Shown: positions 18,118 through 24,949 of the stretch, one piece after another | Layout of the letters: each line of letters opens with the position of its first letter | Numbering within the stretch: the first letter of the stretch is position 1 | NCBI GenBank assembly: GCA_902796835.1 | Contig: CADBQP010000012.1 | Span: 1 to 38,288 of the forward strand | Direction: 5' to 3' | DNA length: 38,288 nucleotides | DNA from: an uncultured Bacteroidales bacterium | GTDB taxonomy: Bacteria; Bacteroidota; Bacteroidia; Bacteroidales; Bacteroidaceae | Position numbers and translations under genes: made by a program | The notes under the pieces: generated by a model | Database searches by the model: none | Seen by the model: the letters and a program-made list of their open reading frames with translations, nothing else | What the model was told of the DNA's origin: nothing

Positions 18118-19005
18118 ATGAGTTTGAAAATTGTAGTGCTTGCCAAGCAAGTACCCGACACTCGCAACGTAGGCAAAGACGCCATGACGCCCGAGGGCAC
18201 CGTGAACCGCGCCGCGTTGCCAGCCATCTTCAACCCCGAAGACCTCAACGCGCTCGAACAGGCGCTGCGACTCAAAGAACAACACCCCGGCAGCACCGTG
18301 GGCATTCTCACCATGGGCCCTCCCCGCGCCGGAGAAATTATTCGTCAAGGACTCTATCGCGGCGCCGACACCGGCTGGTTGCTGACCGACCGCCTCTTTG
18401 CCGGAGCCGACACCCTGGCCACCAGCTACGCCCTGGCCACCGCCATCAAGAAGATTGGCAACGTAGACCTCGTCATTGGAGGCCGACAAGCCATCGACGG
18501 CGACACGGCACAGGTAGGACCACAAGTAGCCCAGAAGTTAGGACTCAACCAAGTGACCTATGCCGAAAACATCGTAAAGGTTGAAAACGGCAAAGCCACC
18601 ATCCGCCGCGTCATCGACGGAGGCGCCGAAACCGTGGAAGCACCGCTGCCCGTAGTGGTCACCGTAAACGGAAGCGCTGCCCCATGCCGCCCATGCAACG
18701 CCAAGCTCGTAATGAAATACAAGTATGCCACCTGCCCCCTCGAGCGCCCCGCCAACCCCAGCGAAGAGGCAGGGCCCGACCGCTCCGAGCTCTATGCCAC
18801 ACGCCCCTACCTCACACTGACCCAGTGGTCGGTGGCCGATGTAGACGGCGACCCCGAACAATGCGGACTGGCAGGCTCGCCCACAAAAGTGAAAGCCGTG
18901 CAAAACATCGCCTTCCAGGCCAAAGAAAGCAAAACGCTCACAGCCAGCGACGCCGATGTAGAAGCACTCATCAAGGAATTGTTGAACGATAAAATCATTG
19001 GCTAA
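18118..19005 (+). CDS. etfB: Electron transfer flavoprotein, beta subunit
   Basis: Partner of EtfA in a flavoprotein that passes electrons between acyl-CoA dehydrogenases and other carriers. It has the adenine-nucleotide alpha-hydrolase-like fold with KIVVLAKQVPDTRNV at the N-terminus, ILTMGPPRAGEIIRQGLYRGAD near 62-83, and LVIGGRQAIDGDTAQVGPQVAQKLG near 121, the EtfB signature region. The length of 295 is slightly longer than the E. coli FixA type but usual for this group. It is followed 9 bases later by etfA and then by an acyl-CoA dehydrogenase. Whether this pair bifurcates electrons cannot be judged from motifs alone. Confidence 0.95.
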   Translation: MSLKIVVLAKQVPDTRNVGKDAMTPEGTVNRAALPAIFNPEDLNALEQALRLKEQHPGSTVGILTMGPPRAGEIIRQGLYRGADTGWLLTDRLFAGADTLATSYALATAIKKIGNVDLVIGGRQAIDGDTAQVGPQVAQKLGLNQVTYAENIVKVENGKATIRRVIDGGAETVEAPLPVVVTVNGSAAPCRPCNAKLVMKYKYATCPLERPANPSEEAGPDRSELYATRPYLTLTQWSVADVDGDPEQCGLAGSPTKVKAVQNIAFQAKESKTLTASDADVEALIKELLNDKIIG

Positions 19006-19014
19006 CAAAAAAAT

Positions 19015-20037
19015 ATGGACAACGTATTCGTATATGTAGAAATTGAAGGCACACAGGTGCAAGAAGTTTCGCAAGAACTGCTGACAAAAGGTCGCAAACT
19101 GGCCAATGAACTTGGCGTAGCCCTGCATGCCGTCGTGGCCGGAACCGACATTCGCGGAAAAGTGGAAGACCAAATCCTTCCCTACGGCGTAGACAAACTC
19201 TTCGTCTTTGACGGCAAAGGACTTTTCCCCTACACCTCGGCTCCCCACACCGACATTCTCGTAAATCTCTTCAAGGAAGAAAAACCCCAAATATGCCTGA
19301 TGGGCGCCACCGTGATAGGCCGCGACCTGGGCCCCAGGGTGTCATCATCGCTCACCAGCGGACTGACTGCCGACTGCACGCAGCTCGAAATCGGCTCCTA
19401 CGAAGACAAAAAAGCAGGCAAGACCTATGAAAACCTGCTCTATCAAATTCGCCCTGCATTTGGCGGCAACATCGTGGCCACCATCGTGAACCCCGACCAC
19501 AGGCCACAAATGGCCACCGTACGCAGCGGCGTAATGCAAAAAGCAGTCTACGAAGGAACCTGCGCCAAAGAAGTGGTCTACCCCGAAGTATCTAAATACG
19601 TAAGCCCCGAAGCCTTCGTTGTGAAAGTGCTCGACCACCACGTGGAAAAAGCCAAGCACAACCTCAAAGGTGCTCCCATCGTCATCGCCGGCGGCTACGG
19701 CATGGGGTCAAAGGAAAACTTCGACATGCTCTTCGACCTTGCAAAAGTGCTCCACGGCGAAGTGGGCGGCTCGCGCGCCGCAGTAGACGCAGGCTGGCTT
19801 GACCACGACCGGCAGATTGGGCAGACGGGAGTGACCGTACACCCCAAAGTCTACATCGCCTGCGGCATTAGCGGACAAATCCAGCACATAGCCGGCATGC
19901 AAGACTCGGGCATCATCATCAGCGTGAACAACGACCCCGACGCTCCCATCAACAAAATTGCCGACTACGTCATCATCGGAACCGTAGAGGAAGTAGTTCC
20001 CAAACTCATCAAGTATTACAAACAAAACACCAAATAA
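19015..20037 (+). CDS. etfA: Electron transfer flavoprotein, alpha subunit
   Basis: FAD-binding subunit of the Etf heterodimer. The N-terminal domain (1-190) pairs with EtfB. The C-terminal FAD domain has GSRAAVDAGWLDHDRQIGQTG near 242-262 and YIACGISGQIQHIAGMQDSGIIISVNNDPDAPI near 280-312, the characteristic EtfA signature. The 340-residue length is normal. It begins 9 bases after etfB and is followed by a 168-base gap before the acyl-CoA dehydrogenase; that gap has a small GC hairpin (CTTGCC 20096-20101 with GGCAAG 20111-20116) but no T-run and no clear promoter. Confidence 0.96.
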   Translation: MDNVFVYVEIEGTQVQEVSQELLTKGRKLANELGVALHAVVAGTDIRGKVEDQILPYGVDKLFVFDGKGLFPYTSAPHTDILVNLFKEEKPQICLMGATVIGRDLGPRVSSSLTSGLTADCTQLEIGSYEDKKAGKTYENLLYQIRPAFGGNIVATIVNPDHRPQMATVRSGVMQKAVYEGTCAKEVVYPEVSKYVSPEAFVVKVLDHHVEKAKHNLKGAPIVIAGGYGMGSKENFDMLFDLAKVLHGEVGGSRAAVDAGWLDHDRQIGQTGVTVHPKVYIACGISGQIQHIAGMQDSGIIISVNNDPDAPINKIADYVIIGTVEEVVPKLIKYYKQNTK

Positions 20038-20205
20038 GACCAGACGCCGCCCCCAAAACGCCAGCGCCAACACGGCAAGCCAAAAAACTAAAGGCCTTGC
20101 CCGAAAAAGAGGCAAGCCAACAGAAACAAAACTTGGCAAGGCAAAAACCGAAAGCTGCAAAAAAGGCGGTCCTCAATGGTAACTCATTAAAAGTAAATCA
20201 AAGAA

Positions 20206-21933
20206 ATGGCAAACTACTATACCGACCATCCCGAATTGGAGTTCCATCTCCATCACCCCCTCATGAAGCGCGTAGTCGAGCTCAAAGAGAACTTCTATGC
20301 CGACAAAGAAAGCTTCGACGACGCCCCCGTAGACTACGATGACGCCATCGAAAACTACAAGCGCGTGCTCGACATCACCGGCGACGTGGCTGCCAACATC
20401 ATAGCCCCCAACTCTGAGAGCGTAGACCTCGAAGGCCCGCACCTCGAAAACGGACGTATGATCTATGCCAGCAAAACAGTCGAAAACCTCGACGCCACCC
20501 GTAAGGCAGGCCTCTGGGGTGTCTCAATGCCCCGACGCTATGGCGGCTTGAACCTGCCCAACGTCACCTTCTCAATGCTCAGCGAAATCATCTCGGCCGC
20601 CGACGCCGGATTTCAAAACATTTGGTCGCTTCAAAGTTGCATCGACACACTCTACGAATTCGGCAGCGAAGAACAGCGTCAGCGCTTCATTCCACGCATT
20701 TGCGCCGGCGAAACCATGTCAATGGACCTCACGGAGCCCGATGCCGGCAGTGATCTGCAGCGCGTCATGCTCAAGGCCACCTATAGCGAAGAAGAAGGCT
20801 GCTGGCTCCTCAACGGCGTGAAGCGGTTCATCACTAATGGCGACAGCGACATACACCTTGTGCTCGCCCGCTCCGAAGAGGGCACCAAGGACGGACGCGG
20901 TCTTTCGATGTTCATTTATGACAAACGGCAGGGTGGCGTCGACGTGCGCCACATCGAGCACAAACTTGGCATTCACGGTTCGCCCACCTGCGAACTCACC
21001 TATAAAAATGCCCGTGCCGAACTTTGCGGAAGCACACGCCTGGGCCTCATAAAATACGTCATGGCCCTCATGAACGGTGCCCGCCTGGGCATAGCCGCCC
21101 AAAGCACCGGTCTCTCTCAAGAAGCCTACAACGAAGCCCTGGCCTACGCCAAGGAGCGCGCACAATTCGGTCAGAAAATCATTCAGTTCCCCGCTGTCTA
21201 CGACATGCTTTCGCGCATGAAAGCCAAACTCGACGCAGGACGCTCGCTGCTCTATCAAACAGCACGCTACGTAGACATCTACAAAGCACTCGAAGACATT
21301 GAACGACAGCGCAAACTCACTCCCGAAGAAAAGCAAGAACTGAAAAAATATCAGCGACTGGCCGATGCCTTCACGCCCATTGCCAAGGGCATGAACTCAG
21401 AGTATGCCAACCAAAACGCCTACGACGCCATCAGCATCCACGGCGGAAGCGGTTTCATCATGGAATATAAATGCCAGCGACTTTATCGCGATGCACGCAT
21501 CTTCTCCATTTATGAAGGAACGACACAGCTGCAAGTCGTGGCCGCCATCCGATATATCACCAACGGCACCTACCTGAACGTCATCAAGGAAATGCTCGAG
21601 GCCAACGTATCAGAAGACTTGCGCCCGCTCAAGGTGCGCGTTGAAAAGATGGTTGAACTCTACGAACAAGCCATCAACTACGTCAAAGAAGCCAACAACC
21701 AAGAAGTGCACGACTTCCTGGGACGACGACTCTACGACATGACAGCCGAAATCGTGATGTCATTGCTCATTCTCGACGATGCCACCCGAGCACCCGAGCT
21801 CTTCCAAAAAAGCGCCAACGTCTACGTGCGTATGGCCGAAGAAAACGTGCTCGGCAAGGTGCACTACATCAAAAACTTCATTGAGGAAGACCTTCCCAAC
21901 TTCCGTGCTGCAAAGCAGGAGATAGAGGAATAA
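20206..21933 (+). CDS. Acyl-CoA dehydrogenase with C-terminal extension
   Basis: FAD enzyme that oxidises an acyl-CoA to the enoyl-CoA (or works in reverse) with the adjacent Etf as electron carrier. The N-terminal helical and middle beta domains contain MSMDLTEPDAGSDLQ near 172 and LLNGVKRFITNGD near 203. The C-terminal helical domain contains YAKERAQFGQKIIQFPAV near 316 and the catalytic Glu in YEGTTQLQ (E437). About 130 residues beyond the standard 440-residue core form an extra helical domain, as in larger bacterial acyl-CoA dehydrogenases. Gene order etfB-etfA-acd suggests one functional unit for fatty-acid or amino-acid derived acyl-CoA; the chain length is not readable. It ends at a strong bidirectional terminator. 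Confidence 0.95.
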   Translation: MANYYTDHPELEFHLHHPLMKRVVELKENFYADKESFDDAPVDYDDAIENYKRVLDITGDVAANIIAPNSESVDLEGPHLENGRMIYASKTVENLDATRKAGLWGVSMPRRYGGLNLPNVTFSMLSEIISAADAGFQNIWSLQSCIDTLYEFGSEEQRQRFIPRICAGETMSMDLTEPDAGSDLQRVMLKATYSEEEGCWLLNGVKRFITNGDSDIHLVLARSEEGTKDGRGLSMFIYDKRQGGVDVRHIEHKLGIHGSPTCELTYKNARAELCGSTRLGLIKYVMALMNGARLGIAAQSTGLSQEAYNEALAYAKERAQFGQKIIQFPAVYDMLSRMKAKLDAGRSLLYQTARYVDIYKALEDIERQRKLTPEEKQELKKYQRLADAFTPIAKGMNSEYANQNAYDAISIHGGSGFIMEYKCQRLYRDARIFSIYEGTTQLQVVAAIRYITNGTYLNVIKEMLEANVSEDLRPLKVRVEKMVELYEQAINYVKEANNQEVHDFLGRRLYDMTAEIVMSLLILDDATRAPELFQKSANVYVRMAEENVLGKVHYIKNFIEEDLPNFRAAKQEIEE

Positions 21934-21956
21934 AAAAAATATCTCTGAGATAATTT

Positions 21957-21999
21957 AAAAAGTTCGGCAGCTAATTTTCACAACTGCCGAACTTTTTTT
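21957..21999. terminator. Bidirectional terminator between acyl-CoA dehydrogenase and vWA genes
   Basis: AAAAAGTTCGGCAG (21957-21970) pairs with CTGCCGAACTTTTT (21984-21997) around a 13-nt loop. T-rich tails appear on both strands, suiting the converging genes on either side. Confidence 0.9.
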
Positions 22000-22022
22000 A
22001 TGAAACTACTACTTGAGATTTA

Positions 22023-22667
22023 TTAATCCTCCTCATCATCCTCTTCAGGACCTTTGAAGAAACTTCCAACGGGCATTGCTTCACCAACATCGCAACAACT
22101 GTAATATGCATCGCGGCTCCGATTGAAGCGGCGCCACATTTTGCGAGTTTCACGCGAGTCCTGACGAAAGGCCATGGCCTCATCCACGTGCAGACTCTTG
22201 GCAACAGTCTCCACATCGATATTGTCGGTACCAATAAAGGTGAAAGTCCAGCTCTGACTTTTGAGTAAGTCGATAAGGTGAGCGATGGACGTTCCGCTAT
22301 ATTCGCGCGAAGCATTTTCATAGCCGTCGGTGATAATCGTCACCAGCACCGAGTCGTCGTTTTCCACATGCGAGCGCACCGCACTCACGCCACGACCTAT
22401 GGCGTCGTAGAGAGGTGTCATAGCCATGGGCTGATAGACATCCTCGTCTAAAGGCTTCACGCGAGAGATGTCGGTATTCTCATAAACAAAGTCCATCCTG
22501 TCGGAATCGAAGAGCAACACTGTGACTCGCTGACGCATATTCGGCATGCGATCGGCGGCCAGCCTAATAGACTGAAGGGTTTCGTTCAAACCCGAAAAGG
22601 CCTCGTTCTTAATAACATCCATGCTTCCGCTCTCGTCGAGTACAATAAGATTGTGAATCGTTTTCAT
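22023..22667 (-). CDS. von Willebrand factor type A (vWA) domain protein
   Basis: Cytoplasmic protein of 214 residues, almost entirely one vWA domain. The metal-ion-dependent adhesion site is complete: D11-x-S13-x-S15 in LDESGSMD, T84 in MTPLYDAI, and D114 in ITDGYENAS. There is no signal peptide or membrane segment. The tail contains adjacent cysteines (YYSCCD) and ends in a very acidic stretch (EEDDEED). vWA domains mediate metal-dependent protein-protein interaction; the partner is unknown. It is divergent from the sigma/macro-like fusion gene with 180 bases between, so the two may be related in function (inference). Confidence 0.88.
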   Translation of the reverse strand: MKTIHNLIVLDESGSMDVIKNEAFSGLNETLQSIRLAADRMPNMRQRVTVLLFDSDRMDFVYENTDISRVKPLDEDVYQPMAMTPLYDAIGRGVSAVRSHVENDDSVLVTIITDGYENASREYSGTSIAHLIDLLKSQSWTFTFIGTDNIDVETVAKSLHVDEAMAFRQDSRETRKMWRRFNRSRDAYYSCCDVGEAMPVGSFFKGPEEDDEED

Positions 22668-22812
22668 AATTTCTGATAGTTATGGGTGAGTAAAAATTAT
22701 CGGGCGCTCCCGCTCGTAAGCGCTTTACCCTTTAAAAGACTCTACGCACAGAAAAATTAAGCAACCCCCTTGTTTTTAACATTTCTGAACACCTAAGAAG
22801 CAAAAAACTTCA

Positions 22813-22820
22813 TACTTTTG
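22813..22820 (+). promoter_or_regulatory. -7 box (TACTTTTG) for the sigma/macro-like fusion gene
   Basis: Exact TAnnTTTG match 28 bases before ATG 22848, implying a leader of about 20 bases. No TTG at the usual -33 spacing is seen. Confidence 0.6.
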
Positions 22821-22847
22821 TGAGGACGAAGCATTCTAGGAACAATC

Positions 22848-23894
22848 ATGACCGACACAGAAATTCTCAATCGGCTTAAGCAGCACGACGAAGATGCCAC
22901 GCGCCAATACTTCTACGGTTGGTGCCGCATGGCATATGCCCTGTGCAACAAACGCTACAACCTGTGGGAGAAAGAAAACATGGACTTCTTTTCGCTGGCC
23001 CACGAATTTTATTTGCAGCTTGCCTTTTCCGACTGGAGCAAACCCGAGAAACGAAGCCCCGATACAAAGTTGAGCACATGGATGGTCAATGGCTTTCGCT
23101 TTCTGGTGCTCGACCGCCTCAAAAAGGCATTGACCGCACCTGTCCACCACGAGATAGAAAATATAGACGTAAGTGATGCGAACCTGAGCCAGGAGGTGCG
23201 GAAAATGCTCTCCGAACTTGCCGAAACAAGTTTTGAGCACGATGAAACTTCGCGCACCATTTTGCAACGCATCCTTATCGAAGGCTATACGGGTAAGGAG
23301 GTGGCCCGCGAACTGGGGCTTACCCCATCGGCTGTGTCGCAGCGCTATCGTCGCATGATGGACGAACTTATTCGCCCTTACTTCATCACAACGCTCGAAC
23401 ACCCCTCTGCATGCAGCACAGTTATGCTCGACGAAGCCGAAGTGGGCGCTATACATTATACGCCAAACACTGTAAACGGAAGAATTATGAAAATGGAGAA
23501 AAAAAGCACACCATTGCGCGTCAGCCCCGACCATATTCGTTCGCTTGAGGACAATCAAGTTTTTGTCTTTGGAAGTAATCTTGCCGGCATGCATGGCGGC
23601 GGGGCCGCTCGCGCTGCCTACGAACACTATGGAGCAGAATGGGGTGTCGGAGTGGGTCTACGCGGACACAGCTACGCCATTCCCACTATGCAAGGCGGTG
23701 TAGAAACTATTAAACCTTATGTGGACGATTTCATCGACTTTGCACGCGATCATCATGAGCTGCAATTTTTGGTTACTCGCATCGGATGCGGCATAGCAGG
23801 CTTCGACGATGCCGACATTGCCCCACTCTTCGAAGCTGCCATGCAGGTTGAAAACATCTACTTGCCCATAACGTTCTGGGACGTACTGCTCTGA
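22848..23894 (+). CDS. Fusion protein: sigma-70-like N-terminus with A1S_2505/macro-like C-terminus
   Basis: Residues 1-175 look like a small sigma-70-family protein: a region-2-like helical part (about 10-95, with LAHEFYLQLAF and LSTWMVNGFRFLVLDRLKK) and a region-4 helix-turn-helix (about 135-172, GYTGKEVARELGLTPSAVSQRYRRMM). A linker of about 50 residues follows. Residues 230-348 form a separate domain (VFVFGSNLAGMHGGGAARAA, SYAIPTMQGGVETI, LVTRIGCGIAGFDDADIAPLF) that resembles the A1S_2505 phage-related family and has macro-domain-like loops. I infer a DNA-binding regulator coupled to a nucleotide- or ADP-ribose-type ligand domain. ATG codons at 23487 and 23493 could start a free C-terminal domain. 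The N-terminal match is good, the C-terminal family assignment moderate, the function unknown. Confidence 0.78.
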   Translation: MTDTEILNRLKQHDEDATRQYFYGWCRMAYALCNKRYNLWEKENMDFFSLAHEFYLQLAFSDWSKPEKRSPDTKLSTWMVNGFRFLVLDRLKKALTAPVHHEIENIDVSDANLSQEVRKMLSELAETSFEHDETSRTILQRILIEGYTGKEVARELGLTPSAVSQRYRRMMDELIRPYFITTLEHPSACSTVMLDEAEVGAIHYTPNTVNGRIMKMEKKSTPLRVSPDHIRSLEDNQVFVFGSNLAGMHGGGAARAAYEHYGAEWGVGVGLRGHSYAIPTMQGGVETIKPYVDDFIDFARDHHELQFLVTRIGCGIAGFDDADIAPLFEAAMQVENIYLPITFWDVLL

Positions 23895-23940
23895 CATGAG
23901 CACATCCCTTTCAGAATTTCCAAAGAGCACCTATAAAAAG

Positions 23941-23986
23941 AAATGCACCCCTCATTGGGCCTTAGCCCGAGGGATGCATTTTTCTT
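23941..23986. terminator. Bidirectional terminator between the fusion gene and rpmA
   Basis: AAATGCACCCCTC (23941-23953) pairs with GAGGGATGCATTT (23969-23981) with one mismatch. An inner GGGC/GCCC stem lies around CTTA. A T-rich tail follows on the plus strand and an A-rich flank on the other side serves the minus strand. Confidence 0.85.
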
Positions 23987-24016
23987 AAAGAGTTTCTGTT
24001 GTCAAGCAGTGGCTGT

Positions 24017-24280
24017 CTAAGCCTCGCCTGCAGGGATAACCGAAACAACACTGCGGTCGCGGTTGCCACGGTGGAAGTTCACCGTACCATCTACGAGGGC
24101 ATAGAGCGTGTTGTCCTTACCCATGCTTACGTTGCGACCGGGATAGTGAACCGTGCCGCGCTGACGAACGATGATGTTGCCTGCTACGCAAGCCTGTCCG
24201 CCATAGATCTTAACGCCTAATCGTTTGCTGTGTGATTCACGGCCGTTCTTAGAACTACCTACACCTTTCTTATGTGCCAT
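24017..24280 (-). CDS. rpmA: 50S ribosomal protein L27
   Basis: Component of the large ribosomal subunit near the peptidyl-transferase centre. The 87-residue protein begins [20 protein letters not shown] and carries [25 protein letters not shown], the standard L27 core. The N-terminus is the mature AHKK type without a cleavable Firmicutes-style extension. It follows rplU after 20 bases, the near-universal order. Confidence 0.98.
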   Translation of the reverse strand: MAHKKGVGSSKNGRESHSKRLGVKIYGGQACVAGNIIVRQRGTVHYPGRNVSMGKDNTLYALVDGTVNFHRGNRDRSVVSVIPAGEA

Positions 24281-24300
24281 TGTCTTCTAATTTTTTTTGA

Positions 24301-24618
24301 TTAAGCAATTACCTGTTTGATAGTTAACTCTGTGTACTGGTGACGATGGCCGTTGAGCTTGCGATAGCCCTTGCGACGCTTCTTGTGGAATACCAATACT
24401 TTTTCACCCTTTACGAGGGGTGTCACAACTTCGCAGACTACCTTTGCACCACTGATGGTGGGAGTGCCTACGGTCACTGCGCCGTCGTTGTCGGCAAGCA
24501 GCACTTTCTCAAATTCAACAGTGTTTCCGGCTTCAGCATCCTTGATGCGATTTACGAAGAGCTTCTTGCCCTCCTCAACCTTGAACTGTTGACCGCCAAT
24601 TTCTACGATTACGTACAT
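24301..24618 (-). CDS. rplU: 50S ribosomal protein L21
   Basis: Large-subunit protein that contacts 23S rRNA. The 105 residues match the family throughout: [24 protein letters not shown] at the start, [15 protein letters not shown] in the middle, and [26 protein letters not shown], the rRNA-binding signature, at the end. It is the first gene of the rplU-rpmA operon, with an upstream -7 box and an 80-90 base leader containing a near-perfect palindrome (24655-24672). Confidence 0.98.
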   Translation of the reverse strand: MYVIVEIGGQQFKVEEGKKLFVNRIKDAEAGNTVEFEKVLLADNDGAVTVGTPTISGAKVVCEVVTPLVKGEKVLVFHKKRRKGYRKLNGHRHQYTELTIKQVIA

Positions 24619-24654
24619 TGTTTAGTTAATTTGAACGGATTTTTCCGAGAGGCG

Positions 24655-24672
24655 CGTCCCAACGTTGGAACG
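24655..24672 (-). promoter_or_regulatory. Palindrome in the rplU leader
   Basis: CGTCCCAACGTTGGAACG is symmetric at all but one position pair and lies between the predicted transcription start and the rplU ATG. It could be a protein or RNA regulatory site; with no loop it is a poor RNA hairpin on its own. Confidence 0.35.
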
Positions 24673-24705
24673 TCTTATCAGGCCCCGGCGGACTCTAAAG
24701 CGCGG

Positions 24706-24713
24706 CAAAAATA
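24706..24713 (-). promoter_or_regulatory. -7 box (TATTTTTG) for rplU-rpmA
   Basis: Exact TAnnTTTG match on the minus strand, 88 bases upstream of the rplU start codon. The adjoining sequence continues into a GC-rich leader. Confidence 0.6.
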
Positions 24714-24801
24714 CGGAAAATTTTTTATCGGAGATATTTTGCAATGAGTTTTTTTAAATATTTTTCTTCTTTGGGGCACTGAATACGATCGCGGAGCTAT
24801 T

Positions 24802-24842
24802 TTAAACTATCGCCGCGATAGATTAAACTGTCGCCGCGATAG
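24802..24842. repeat. Two-unit 21-bp tandem repeat with near-palindromic core
   Basis: TTAAACTATCGCCGCGATAG (24802-24821) and TTAAACTGTCGCCGCGATAG (24823-24842) differ at one base. Each contains a near-palindrome CTATCGCCGCGATAG. It lies about 90 bases upstream of the rplU -7 box. With the rplU leader and the terminator at 24863-24911 this accounts for most of the 331-base gap between rplU and the barrel gene. Confidence 0.6.
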
Positions 24843-24862
24843 TTTTTCCTATCGGCCTTTCA

Positions 24863-24911
24863 GGAAAAAAAGAATCGCCCGCTGCCGAACTGACTTCTGC
24901 TGCGGGCGATT
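24863..24911 (-). terminator. Terminator of the outer-membrane barrel gene
   Basis: AATCGCCCGC (24873-24882) pairs with GCGGGCGATT (24902-24911), with partial extension inwards. In the minus-strand direction the stem is followed by CTTTTTTTCC. It begins 39 bases after the stop codon of the gene ending at 24950. Confidence 0.8.
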
Positions 24912-24949
24912 GCTGATTGGGTTTGGTATTTCTCTCCTACGGAATGCGC

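Noticed and set aside
20097-20342. 81-codon frame between etfA and the acyl-CoA dehydrogenase
   Set aside because: It overlaps the dehydrogenase start in another frame and is low complexity; treated as non-coding leader.
22848-23894. Two separate genes (sigma factor and phage-like protein)
   Set aside because: The frame is continuous with no stop and a plausible linker; a sequencing-error join remains possible but has no support here.
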